Shown: positions 7,508 to 14,543, counted from the stretch's first letter. The stretch is 20,593 nt of DNA from Bacillota bacterium (GCA_016284485.1 JAEEOX010000100.1:1-20593); one strand, 5' to 3'. Notes: generated from the sequence alone by a model not told the origin. Made by a program: numbers and translations.

Positions 7508-7684
7508 TCATATGTTGGTGACGAAAATCTGCTCATCGTCAGCAAGCATCTTTTTCAGTTTGAAAACCTGTATCTTGTTAAGCGGTACCTCAGAACGGTC
7601 ACGGTCAGCGCACTTGCGCGGACTGCCGCCGACGGTGCCGATGAGGCAGGGGTGTCCACCTAAAAGGCTGACACTCCTGCATGG
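7508..7684 (-). pseudogene. Truncated coding remnant related to DUF4417
   Basis: An open minus-strand stretch without a start codon ends at TGA (7508-7510) and encodes LIGTVGGSPRKCADRDR followed by about 30 residues. The motif IGTxGGSPRKxxDRxR matches the DUF4417 protein in this islet (IGTAGGSPRKLIDRKR, from residue 191), and the DNA around it is also similar (7613-7642 versus 8583-8612). An in-frame TAA lies just upstream (around 7694). It looks like the 3' part of a second, broken DUF4417-like gene; the tail after the motif does not clearly match. Confidence 0.5.
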
Positions 7685-7703
7685 ATGACTTTAACTGCAA
7701 CAG

Positions 7704-7925
7704 CTAAACATCAGCGTATGCTTCAATAATGTCTTTATAAACACAATTGCCAGAGCTTTTCATTTTCTCGATAATAGTGTTTTCTAACTCTTCATCGGAA
7801 ATAACCAAAGCCATTTGACTTTGTTTATTCACGATGCCATAACCGTATTCAGTGTTCACAAGAACCCAATTCTTTTTTTCGGTTGTCCAAAGATAACTGT
7901 AATCATCGATGTTCAAAATACTCAC
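7704..7925 (-). CDS. Small immunity-like protein paired with the JAMM-domain gene
   Basis: This 73-residue protein has no signal peptide or membrane segment and is acidic in its second half (SDEELENTIIEKM). I do not recognise a named family. The start codon overlaps the stop of the upstream gene as ATGA (7922-7925), so the two are translationally coupled. The order, a toxin-like domain followed by a small overlapping gene, is characteristic of polymorphic toxin-immunity pairs. The general pattern, a short N-terminal beta-rich part, a segment like YGYGIVNKQSQMALVI and a helical end, resembles small immunity proteins. The immunity role is therefore an inference from context and size only. Confidence 0.55.
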   Translation of the reverse strand: MSILNIDDYSYLWTTEKKNWVLVNTEYGYGIVNKQSQMALVISDEELENTIIEKMKSSGNCVYKDIIEAYADV

Positions 7926-8395
7926 CTCTTCTTTCCTTTTGAAGTAAACTTGATGGTCGCTTTGCCACTTGGAATAATGGCAGATGTTTTTTGTGGAGAT
8001 CCCAGTTTTGCATACATAGCCATCAACTTCATGTCCTGCTTGCTTGGCGATGCTGTCCCGCCGGGATGGGTATGATTAATCAGGATTGTGTTTTTATCTA
8101 CAGGGACAAGAACAGAGTTTCTTGTACCAGAGTATATATAATAAGTACCGCCACCACCGTTTTTTCCAGGTCCGAGTCGGTAGACCTGTGCAAATTCGAC
8201 ACCATACTCATTTGTAAGATACTCCATTTGCTTATCAGTAAGACGATTCTTAATTTGATAACCTGTAGAACCTGGAAGTTTGTTGAAATCGACATTCTTT
8301 TCACCATTGGGCATAATCTTCTCAAATACATCTTCCCCCAATGCGTGCATATAACCGGTTGTTCCACTAAACAGTCCGCTGCTGCTTTTGCTCAT
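7922..8395 (-). CDS. JAMM/RadC-like (JAB) domain protein, possible polymorphic-toxin module
   Basis: The 157-residue protein carries HTHPGGTASPSKQD (108-121). This has the HxHPx6SxxD spacing of the JAMM zinc motif as in RadC (HNHPSGxxxPSxxD). A suitable upstream glutamate is E67 in GVEFAQVY, so a complete metal site with H108, H110, S118 and D121 is plausible. JAMM enzymes are mostly isopeptidases or metalloproteases; some occur as effector domains of polymorphic toxins. The N terminus (SSSGLFSGTTGYMHALG) resembles the linker that precedes C-terminal toxin modules, here as a separate gene. The start overlaps the DUF4417 stop as ATGA (8392-8395) and has its own AAAGGAGG (8403-8410). No secretion signal is visible. 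Activity and target are unknown. Confidence 0.65.
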   Translation of the reverse strand: MSKSSSGLFSGTTGYMHALGEDVFEKIMPNGEKNVDFNKLPGSTGYQIKNRLTDKQMEYLTNEYGVEFAQVYRLGPGKNGGGGTYYIYSGTRNSVLVPVDKNTILINHTHPGGTASPSKQDMKLMAMYAKLGSPQKTSAIIPSGKATIKFTSKGKKR

Positions 8396-9180
8396 CTCGT
8401 CTGCCTCCTTTTATCGAAGGCCGATGCGGTGCGGCTTGGGTAGGATATAACTCTGATTCCCTGGTGGATCAGTTTGTCAAAGCACGGATAGTTGGCGGAA
8501 CCATAAACAAGGATCGTGTGCGGCTGCAGGAGGCGGACAAGCTCGTCCATGCCCTCTTCAAATCGTTTGCGGTCGATGAGCTTTCGTGGGCTGCCACCGG
8601 CGGTGCCGATACAAACGACGCTGTTTTTCGGAATGCCGTCCCAGCAGTACCGCCACGTTTCTGGCGTGCCCCAGCGGGCGTTGTTGACAACGGCAATCCC
8701 GTTTTTGCCGAGCCAGTAACCGAATACGCGCATCCGGTATGTGTTGTAGAGCTTTAGCGGTTCCGGGAAATCCTGATAGGTGGAAAAATCTGGCGTGATT
8801 GCCCCGGCGAAGTGACGGAGAACTTTTAATACGAACGCGCTATCGTGCCAGATGCCGCGCGGCCCGTCGAACTTATAGTCGTCGACGTACCAGCAGACAA
8901 AAGCGTCATACAGGAAGTCGCTTTTGACAAAGATTTTCCTTTTGTAGATTGCCTTTGCCTCTTCCCACGTGACTATGCCGTGCGGGAGTTCTGCCGCTGT
9001 GGTCGGGCAGTAAGGAATGTCGTGAGGTGAGTAGGTCGCTCCGTCCGCCATATAAGCGTTCCAGATGTCTTTGCAGCCTGGGCGAACTACAATGTTCACA
9101 TCTTTGCTTATTATATCACGTTGAGGCTGCGATATCACTGGTTTGACTTTTTTATGATTCAGTGTATTATTATCATCCAT
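8392..9180 (-). CDS. DUF4417 domain-containing protein
   Basis: The 262-residue protein is assigned to DUF4417, a family found in phages, conjugative elements and other mobile DNA, with no settled function. Recognisable features are the GTPETWRYCWDGIPKNSVVCIGTAGGSPRK region (171-200, quoted here only to GTAGGSPRK at 192-200), the conserved VYGSANY segment (225-231), and an N-terminal segment with HDIPYCP. The start at 9180 is chosen because AAGGAGG (9187-9193) sits six bases upstream. An open frame continues to 9315 but lacks such a site. It is the first gene of the minus-strand set DUF4417, JAMM protein and small protein, linked by two 4-base overlaps. It faces the XRE regulator across a shared 204-base control region. 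Confidence 0.75.
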   Translation of the reverse strand: MDDNNTLNHKKVKPVISQPQRDIISKDVNIVVRPGCKDIWNAYMADGATYSPHDIPYCPTTAAELPHGIVTWEEAKAIYKRKIFVKSDFLYDAFVCWYVDDYKFDGPRGIWHDSAFVLKVLRHFAGAITPDFSTYQDFPEPLKLYNTYRMRVFGYWLGKNGIAVVNNARWGTPETWRYCWDGIPKNSVVCIGTAGGSPRKLIDRKRFEEGMDELVRLLQPHTILVYGSANYPCFDKLIHQGIRVISYPSRTASAFDKRRQTR

Positions 9181-9384
9181 AATGTTCCTCCTTCTTGGAA
9201 GATAAGTAATACTACATTCCGGTAGTAGAATTACGGTTAGAAGTGCTCTTGGAAGATGCCGGACACCTCTCGTCAGAAGTGCATCTTTTGGGAGCAGTAT
9301 TTTTATTGATTGCATTTTAGCAATTTGTGGGGTATAATCAAATTCCCTAAAACACTACAATTTGAAAATTCTCAAGGAGTAAAA
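9181..9384. promoter_or_regulatory. Divergent control region between the DUF4417 operon and the XRE regulator
   Basis: The plus-strand promoter is TTGCAT (9310-9315), a 17-base spacer and TATAAT (9333-9338). The minus-strand promoter is less clear; TTGTAG (9355-9360) with a box overlapping the same TATAAT on the other strand is possible. A 7-bp inverted repeat AAGATGC/GCATCTT (9253-9259 and 9281-9287) and a repeated AGAAGTGC lie between the genes and might be operator sequences for the XRE protein. Confidence 0.5.
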
Positions 9385-10176
9385 ATGGATAAATACATTC
9401 CCCTTATTGAAATGGGTAAAAAAATATATGACGTCAGGAAAAGAAATCATATGAGTCAGATTGCATTCTATAAATCGCTTTTCCCAGAAAAAGACCTGTA
9501 TGAGGAAAATATTAAAAAGAAGATGAATGCGATAGAAAATGGAAAGAACAAAAAATGCGATTACGAACTGCTATTTCGGCTTCATGAAAAGTATGACATT
9601 AGTTTAGACTATTTATTTGGATTTGAAACAGAATACCCCAATTATGACAATAAGGCAGCAAGTGACTATACGGGATTGAGCGCAGAAGCAATAAGACAGC
9701 TTCACTATTGGAACAACCATAAAAATAACAGTCATCCTCAGATATTATCGGACATGACAGATCAGCAGATAGAGCAACTCTTAAACGAAATAACTCGTAT
9801 CCAGGAATCAAATTGGATATTGGATATTGTAAGCAAACTGCTGGAGTTTAAATCAGATGGAGGAATGGATATTGGAAATGCCGACCTATCGATACTTTAT
9901 GATATCTATATGATGACTCTCGATTCACCTGATATTGTCCTTGGAATACCTGAAGATATTGCCCGCAGCAACATGGCATTTACTGAAAAAATATCTCACT
10001 ATGAGAGAATCGCTGCAGATACTATATCTTTTTCTGATTCTATGAACGAACTACATCCAATTAATATAGGTGAAATTAATAGACAAATATGGAAACAACG
10101 ATTAATGAATGATCTGGAAAAGTTTACTGTTGAGGTAAGGAAAAAAAGACACATATCTATAGATTCAGCAAAGTAA
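9385..10176 (+). CDS. XRE-family HTH transcriptional regulator of the islet
   Basis: The 263-residue protein has an N-terminal helix-turn-helix of the XRE/Cro type (about 8-72: GKKIYDVRKRNHMSQ, then NGKNKKCDYELLFRLHEKYDIS and DYLFGFE, where the last segment is the usual XRE ending). The remaining 190 residues form a helical domain (GLSAEAIRQLHYW onward) often attached to such regulators in Clostridia; its ligand is unknown. The ATG at 9385 is preferred over the one at 9310 because AAGGAG (9374-9379) precedes it and the promoter's -10 box lies at 9333-9338. It is divergent from the DUF4417-JAMM operon and ends 16 bases before the right repeat. It probably controls the islet genes. Codon use is clearly AT-richer than in lysS. 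Confidence 0.8.
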   Translation: MDKYIPLIEMGKKIYDVRKRNHMSQIAFYKSLFPEKDLYEENIKKKMNAIENGKNKKCDYELLFRLHEKYDISLDYLFGFETEYPNYDNKAASDYTGLSAEAIRQLHYWNNHKNNSHPQILSDMTDQQIEQLLNEITRIQESNWILDIVSKLLEFKSDGGMDIGNADLSILYDIYMMTLDSPDIVLGIPEDIARSNMAFTEKISHYERIAADTISFSDSMNELHPINIGEINRQIWKQRLMNDLEKFTVEVRKKRHISIDSAK

Positions 10177-10192
10177 TACCTAGAATCAAATT

Positions 10193-10240
10193 TTCATCCT
10201 CATCGATGACAACATCCCCGCAGGAGCGAAGCTGTACTAA
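10193..10240 (+). repeat. attR-like direct repeat (orphan copy of the lysS 3' end)
   Basis: It encodes the last 15 residues and stop of LysRS in a place where no LysRS gene precedes it. It matches 7332-7379 at 46 of 48 positions, with both changes synonymous. The terminator that directly follows is a good candidate for the original lysS terminator. Confidence 0.8.
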
Positions 10241-10252
10241 TTTAAAAAACAT

Positions 10253-10289
10253 AAAGACCCCGGAAACCCTTAAGGCTTCCGGGGTCTTT
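10253..10289 (+). terminator. Rho-independent terminator, probably the original lysS terminator
   Basis: AAAGACCCCGGAA (10253-10265) pairs perfectly with TTCCGGGGTCTTT (10277-10289) over 13 bp. It sits 12 bases past the orphan lysS stop. In its present place it would end transcripts of the XRE gene. Confidence 0.85.
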
Positions 10290-10315
10290 GTTGTGGTAAT
10301 GCAGTATCGCTGTGT

Positions 10316-10344
10316 TTTACACAGCATCGGGAATGTGATATAAT
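10316..10344 (+). promoter_or_regulatory. sigma-A promoter of the PrsW-family gene
   Basis: -35 TTTACA (10316-10321), 17-base spacer and -10 TATAAT (10339-10344). Transcription would begin about 35 bases before the ATG at 10385. Confidence 0.8.
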
Positions 10345-10384
10345 GAACCAGTATTTTTTTGCATAAACACAGATAGGAAAAATC

Positions 10385-11092
10385 ATGCTTGTACAAATTC
10401 TTTTACTAATTGTAAGTTTAATACCCGCGATCCTGATCTTCTTCTACTTAAGAGGCATCAGAAAAGACGATCAAATATACAGACATGCTGCAAATCGACT
10501 GCTTGGTGCGGGACTTCTTTGCTGCCTGGGAGTGGCGCTTCTGGCACTGGTACTTAATATTGCATGGGGAATTACGGGCTTAGGGAAGACTTATCCGCTG
10601 CTGAACGCCTTCTTCCATGACTTTATCCTGGCGGCCTTTGTCGAGGAATTTGTCAAATACCATGCCGCTAACAGAGGTGTCAGAAGGTACGAAGGCACCC
10701 TCACCAAGGTTGAGATCGTGGCTTTCTTCGGCATAGTGGCCATCGGCTTCGACATAATAGAAAGCGCCGTATATCTGCTTGAATCCAGCCCCATGGAGAT
10801 CATTGTCAGGGGACTGTGCATACCTCACGTGGCATACGGTTTCATCATGGGTTGGTTCGTGGCTAAAGCCGTGGATACCGGCAAAAGATCCTACATCATA
10901 CCCGGCTTCCTGATCCCGTTCCTGCTTCATGGCTGCTACGACTTTTTCCTTTCGGAAGAAATAGAGGCCATAAATGAAGATCTGGGAATGATCTCGCTTC
11001 TTCTTGTGGTCGTGGATCTGATCATCGTCATAAGATTCCTTTTCTGGATCAGGAAAGAGAAGAAAAAAGAGAATCTGCCGATAAAGGAGTAA
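10385..11092 (+). CDS. PrsW-family intramembrane metalloprotease
   Basis: The 235-residue protein is very hydrophobic with about seven membrane segments. It carries the three conserved PrsW motifs: the EExxK box (AAFVEEFVKYH, near residue 88), the FDxxES-Y box (IGFDIIESAVYL, near 120), and the histidine motifs PHVAYGFIMG (near 147) and LLHGCYDFF (near 182). These form the metal-dependent site of the family that also contains CAAX-protease-like enzymes. PrsW of Bacillus subtilis cuts the anti-sigma factor RsiW at site 1. No anti-sigma gene is adjacent here, so the substrate is unknown. It is a single-gene unit with its own promoter and terminator. Confidence 0.85.
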   Translation: MLVQILLLIVSLIPAILIFFYLRGIRKDDQIYRHAANRLLGAGLLCCLGVALLALVLNIAWGITGLGKTYPLLNAFFHDFILAAFVEEFVKYHAANRGVRRYEGTLTKVEIVAFFGIVAIGFDIIESAVYLLESSPMEIIVRGLCIPHVAYGFIMGWFVAKAVDTGKRSYIIPGFLIPFLLHGCYDFFLSEEIEAINEDLGMISLLLVVVDLIIVIRFLFWIRKEKKKENLPIKE

Positions 11093-11097
11093 TTACA

Positions 11098-11127
11098 AAG
11101 CCCGCCGAACTGATCGGCGGGCTTTTT
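11098..11127 (+). terminator. Rho-independent terminator of the PrsW-family gene
   Basis: AAGCCCGCCGA (11098-11108) pairs with TCGGCGGGCTT (11114-11124), five-base loop, followed by a T run. It begins five bases after the stop codon. Confidence 0.9.
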
Positions 11128-11151
11128 ATTATGCTGTTTTCCAAGATCGAT

Positions 11152-11210
11152 TTCCTAAATACTGGAAATAATTCCAATATTCTGGAACAAATAATTCCAC
11201 AATTCTGGAA
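11152..11210 (+). promoter_or_regulatory. Three tandem upstream activator sites, TTCCA-N6-TGGAA
   Basis: Three 16-bp inverted repeats lie at 11152-11167 (TTCCT-N6-TGGAA, one mismatch), 11172-11187 and 11195-11210 (both TTCCA-N6-TGGAA). Their starts are 20 and 23 bases apart, about two helical turns, and the last is about 105 bases upstream of the -24 box. The same site occurs before the sigma-54 activator gene (15374-15389), so they are predicted binding sites of that activator. Confidence 0.8.
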
Positions 11211-11314
11211 TGAATTACAGCACGGATCACATATTAGTTGGATCAATACAATAACCATACTACATATATATGATAAATACATAAAAACCGCCTCTTACAG
11301 ACAAGTTAATTTTT

Positions 11315-11330
11315 TGGCACACTAATTGCT
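11315..11330 (+). promoter_or_regulatory. sigma-54 (-24/-12) promoter of the CitMHS-AtuA operon
   Basis: TGGCAC (11315-11320), five bases, TTGCT (11326-11330). The GG and GC pairs are separated by exactly 10 bases, matching the sigma-54 consensus. The start of transcription would be near 11341, about 45 bases before the ATG. Confidence 0.9.
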
Positions 11331-11385
11331 GATTATTTGTTCACGGTAGTTATTCTATTATCAAAATGTCATTAAGGAGGAAAAC

Positions 11386-12750
11386 ATGTTAGCACTTTTA
11401 GGATTCATCACCGTTGTACTCATGCTCGTCCTGATCATGACAAAGAAGCTTTCTCCGCTGGTAGCCCTCATTGCGGTTCCCATCGTCACCGGAATTATCG
11501 CTTGCTTCTTCTTTGTCACTGATCCCGAGAATGCTCCTGACGTTATCGACGCAGCAGCAAACTTCAAAAAACTTGGCGGCTTCATCACCGGTTCCGCAGG
11601 TATCGGTTCCGTTGCAGCCACCGGCGTAATGTTCATCTTCTCGATCCTCTTCTTCGGGATCCTGACAGACGCAGGAACATTCAGACCCATCATCAAGAAG
11701 ATCCTGGGCGTTGTAGGAACAGATCCCATCAAGATCTGCCTCGGCACAGTATTTCTTGCAGCTCTCGTCCATCTGGACGGATCCGGCGCAGTCACATTCC
11801 TGATCTGCATCCCGGCTCTTCTGCCTCTCTATGATGCACTTAACATGAGAAGGACCACGCTGGCTACTCTGGTAGCTCTTGCAGCAGGTACCATGAACGT
11901 TCTTCCCTGGGGCGGCCCCACCATCAGAGCAGCCACAGCACTGGGTGAAGAAAACGTCGCAGCATTCTTTATGCCCGACCTTCCCGCAGTAATTGCAGGT
12001 ATCGTCGCTGTATTCGTTATCGCTTTCTTCCTTGGTAAGGCTGAAAAGAGCCGCCTGGCCAACACCGAAGGCGGAGCCCTTGCTACATATGTTGAGCCTG
12101 AACTTTCTGAAGCTGAACAGGCACTGCTCAGACCCAAGAACTTCTGGATCAACGTTCTCCTGATCATTGCAGCCATTCTCTGCCTGCTCTTCTCAGGTTT
12201 CGCTCCCGCAGTAGTCTTCATGGTATTCTACGTACTGGCTACACTCATCAACTATCCCAAGGTCAAGGATTCCAAGGAAAGAGTTGACGCTCACGCCAAG
12301 AGCTGCCTCATGATGTGCTCCGTACTGTTCGCAGCAGGATGCTTCACCGGCATCATGAAGGGAACAGGAATGATCACCGCCATGGCATCAGCTCTCGTAG
12401 CCATCATCCCGCAGACACTGGGACAGTTCTTCCCGCTCATCGTCGGTGTCATCGCCACACCCGCTTCACTGCTCTTCGACCCCGACTCCTTCTACTATGG
12501 AGTTCTCCCGGTACTTGCAGAGACAGCAAAGGGCTTCGGCGTTGCTGCTGCTGACGTAGGAAGATCCGCTATCCTCGGTCAGATGACCCTTGGATTCCCC
12601 ATCTCCCCGCTGACCGCATCCACATTCCTTTTGATCGGTCTTTCCGGAGTAGAGCTGGGCGAACACCAGAAAAAGACTCTGCCTCTTGCATGGCTGGTAT
12701 CCGTCATCATGCTGGTAGTTGCAATCGTTACCGGTGCAGTTGCTCTCTGA
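11386..12750 (+). CDS. CitMHS-family citrate/organic-acid transporter
   Basis: The 454-residue integral membrane protein has about 11-12 hydrophobic segments and no signal peptide. It fits the CitMHS group of the ion transporter superfamily, which brings in citrate, often as a metal complex, with protons. Typical segments are LVHLDGSGAVTFLICIPALLPLYDALNMR (about 125-153, key part LDGSGAVTF), AAGTMNVLPWGGPTIRAA and the late region PASLLFDPDSFYYGVLP. AAGGAGG lies just before the ATG. It is the first gene of the sigma-54-controlled operon with the AtuA pair, so it probably imports the di- or tricarboxylate those proteins act on. The exact substrate is not readable from sequence. Confidence 0.88.
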   Translation: MLALLGFITVVLMLVLIMTKKLSPLVALIAVPIVTGIIACFFFVTDPENAPDVIDAAANFKKLGGFITGSAGIGSVAATGVMFIFSILFFGILTDAGTFRPIIKKILGVVGTDPIKICLGTVFLAALVHLDGSGAVTFLICIPALLPLYDALNMRRTTLATLVALAAGTMNVLPWGGPTIRAATALGEENVAAFFMPDLPAVIAGIVAVFVIAFFLGKAEKSRLANTEGGALATYVEPELSEAEQALLRPKNFWINVLLIIAAILCLLFSGFAPAVVFMVFYVLATLINYPKVKDSKERVDAHAKSCLMMCSVLFAAGCFTGIMKGTGMITAMASALVAIIPQTLGQFFPLIVGVIATPASLLFDPDSFYYGVLPVLAETAKGFGVAAADVGRSAILGQMTLGFPISPLTASTFLLIGLSGVELGEHQKKTLPLAWLVSVIMLVVAIVTGAVAL

Positions 12751-12776
12751 TGTTTTGAGCAGAAAGGTACTATGAT

Positions 12777-14123
12777 ATGAAAAAGATCAGAATCGGTTCC
12801 GGAGCAGGTTACGCGGGCGACCGTGTAGAACCCTCCCTGGAATTAATTGAGAAAGGTAATCTCGACTACATCAGCTATGAGTGCTTAGCTGAGAGGACCA
12901 TCGCCATCGGTCAGCAGGCCAAGCTCAAGGATCCCACCAAGGGATACAACGGACTTCTGGAGCACCGTATGGAGAAGGCTCTCCCCCTTTGCTGGGAGCA
13001 CAAGGTAAAGCTGATCACCAACATGGGAAGCGCCAACCCCGTGGCTGCCGCCAAGAAGTGTGTTGAGATCGCAGAAAAACACGGACTCAAGGGAATGAAG
13101 ATCGCATGCGTAACAGGCGACGATCTGCTTCCCGTCATCGACAAATATATGGACACCGAAGTCTGGGAGACACACGAGCCTCTCGGCAAGCTTCCCGGAA
13201 CCATCGTGTCCGCCAACGCTTACCTTGGAGTCGAGGGCATCATCAAGGCTCTGGAGCAGGGTGCTGACGTGGTCATCACAGGCCGTGTCGCAGACCCCGC
13301 GATCTTCATGGCCCCCGCCATCTATGAATTCGGATGGGCCATGGACGACTGGGATAAGCTGGGCAAGGGAACCATGATGGGCCACCTGCTGGAGTGCGGC
13401 GGTCAGGCCACCGGCGGATACTATGCAGAGCCCGGCAAGAAGGACGTTCCCGGAATGGGACACCTGGGATTCCCCCTGGCAGAGATCTGTGAAGACGGAT
13501 CTTTTGCGATCACCAAGGTAGAGGGATCAGGCGGAATGGTAACACCGTCCACACTGTCCGAGCAGATCGTTTACGAGATCCACGATCCCGAGAGATACAT
13601 AACACCTGACGTCGTTGCAGACTTCAAGCAGGTAAAATTCACCGAGGTCGAAAAGGATTACGTCAAGGTGGAGGGTGCCACCGGTTATCCCAAGACAGAT
13701 ACTTTCAAGTGCTCCATCGGCTACAAAGACTGCTTCATCGGAGACGGCGAGATCAGCTACGGCGGTCCCGGATGTCTGGAGAGAGCCAAGCTGGCTATCG
13801 AGATCCTCAAGGAGAGACTTGAACTCGTGGCTCCCGGTCAGTTCGATGAATTCAAATATGACATCATCGGCTGCAACAGCCTTTACTGGAACCCGGACTA
13901 CAAGTATAACGAAGAACCCTCTGAGGTCAGAGTACGCGTTGCAGGCAGAGCTTCTACCAAGGCAGTGGCTGACCTTGTACCCAATGAGGTGGAGGCCCTC
14001 TACACCAACGGTCCCGCAGGTGGCTGCGGCGCTGTCAAGAGGACCAGAGACATCGTTTCCGTCGCATCCATCCTGATCGACAGGAACGACGCTGTACCTC
14101 AGGTAGAGATCTTTACGGTTTAG
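12777..14123 (+). CDS. AtuA-family (DUF1446) protein, large subunit
   Basis: The 448-residue cytoplasmic protein matches the AtuA/DUF1446 family, named from acyclic terpene utilisation in Pseudomonas. The start RIGSGAGYAGDRVEPSLEL is diagnostic. It is followed by DYISYECLAERTIAI, ITNMGSANP, ITGRVADPAIFMAP and GHLLECGGQATGGYY, all strongly conserved in the family. The precise reaction is not established for most members; many lie in organic-acid catabolic loci. It begins 26 bases after the transporter stop and is followed 18 bases later by the small partner, so all three genes share one transcript. The C-terminal region has GPAGGCGAVKRTRDIV near 424-440. Confidence 0.88.
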   Translation: MKKIRIGSGAGYAGDRVEPSLELIEKGNLDYISYECLAERTIAIGQQAKLKDPTKGYNGLLEHRMEKALPLCWEHKVKLITNMGSANPVAAAKKCVEIAEKHGLKGMKIACVTGDDLLPVIDKYMDTEVWETHEPLGKLPGTIVSANAYLGVEGIIKALEQGADVVITGRVADPAIFMAPAIYEFGWAMDDWDKLGKGTMMGHLLECGGQATGGYYAEPGKKDVPGMGHLGFPLAEICEDGSFAITKVEGSGGMVTPSTLSEQIVYEIHDPERYITPDVVADFKQVKFTEVEKDYVKVEGATGYPKTDTFKCSIGYKDCFIGDGEISYGGPGCLERAKLAIEILKERLELVAPGQFDEFKYDIIGCNSLYWNPDYKYNEEPSEVRVRVAGRASTKAVADLVPNEVEALYTNGPAGGCGAVKRTRDIVSVASILIDRNDAVPQVEIFTV

Positions 14124-14141
14124 GGAAAAGGAGGTTAAGGT

Positions 14142-14441
14142 ATGAAATTATATGAACTTGCACACTCCCGTACAGGTGATAAAGGAAATATCTCCAACGT
14201 TTCACTGATCGCATACGATCCTGCCGATTATGAAATGCTGAAGGAAAAGGTCACTCCGGAAAGAGTCAAAGAGCACTTCAAAGGAATGGTGAAGGGCGAC
14301 GTAGTCCGCTACGAACTTCCCAACATCTGCGCTCTCAACTTCGTGATGCAGGCTGCTCTGGGCGGCGGCGTCACAAGGTCGCTTTCTGTGGACATGCACG
14401 GAAAAGGATTTTCCTCATATCTTCTTGACATGGAGATCTGA
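14142..14441 (+). CDS. AtuA-associated small protein (AtuA ferredoxin-fold domain)
   Basis: The 99-residue protein begins KLYELAHSRTGDKGNISNVSL, the conserved start (R-x-GDKGN) of the small ferredoxin-like domain that is either fused to the C terminus of AtuA proteins or encoded next to them. No cysteine cluster is present, so the name refers to fold and not to an iron-sulfur centre. It should form a complex with the large protein encoded upstream. A GGAGG-type site precedes the ATG. It is the last gene of the operon and is followed ten bases later by a terminator. Confidence 0.85.
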   Translation: MKLYELAHSRTGDKGNISNVSLIAYDPADYEMLKEKVTPERVKEHFKGMVKGDVVRYELPNICALNFVMQAALGGGVTRSLSVDMHGKGFSSYLLDMEI

Positions 14442-14450
14442 TAACTAAAA

Positions 14451-14480
14451 AGAAAAAGGACGGTTCACCGTCCTTTTTCT
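14451..14480 (+). terminator. Rho-independent terminator of the CitMHS-AtuA operon
   Basis: AGAAAAAGGACGG (14451-14463), loop TTCA, and the perfect complement (14468-14480), which supplies its own T run. It converges with the terminator of the minus-strand DUF134-NifX gene. Confidence 0.9.
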
Positions 14481-14495
14481 TGCTGTATAGTAAAA

Positions 14496-14514
14496 CCCCG
14501 CGTCAGACGCGGGG
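14496..14514 (-). terminator. Rho-independent terminator of the DUF134-NifX gene
   Basis: CCCCGCGTC and GACGCGGGG form a 9-bp stem with a single-base centre. On the minus strand TTTTA follows. It lies 29 bases after the stop codon at 14544. Confidence 0.8.
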
Positions 14515-14543
14515 TAGTTTCTTTGTTGGGCCTATGAAAGGCT

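Larger units (their letters stand above)
7332..10240. mobile_element. Putative integrated islet at the 3' end of lysS, bounded by 48-bp direct repeats
   Basis: Two copies of the last 48 bases of lysS (7332-7379 and 10193-10240) flank a 2.8-kb segment. Its content (DUF4417, JAMM-like protein, immunity-like protein, decayed fragment, XRE regulator) is accessory and partly AT-richer than the flanks. Integration at the 3' end of a gene with restoration of the reading frame is the usual mark of tyrosine-recombinase elements. No recombinase, relaxase or phage structural gene is present, so this would be a non-autonomous or decayed element, or one mobilised in trans. Confidence 0.7.

Noticed and set aside
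7479..7688. Plus-strand open frame of 69 codons in the islet
   Set aside because: The opposite strand carries the DUF4417-like GTVGGSPRK motif, which makes the minus strand the coding one.
9310..9384. Earlier ATG (9310) as start of the islet XRE regulator
   Set aside because: It precedes the likely -10 box, lacks a ribosome site, and adds residues outside the HTH domain; AAGGAG supports the ATG at 9385.
11139..11210. Repeated TTCCA/TGGAA words as a small CRISPR or other repeat array
   Set aside because: Units are only 16-bp inverted repeats at 20-23-base intervals with no unique spacers, directly upstream of a sigma-54 promoter; activator sites explain them better.
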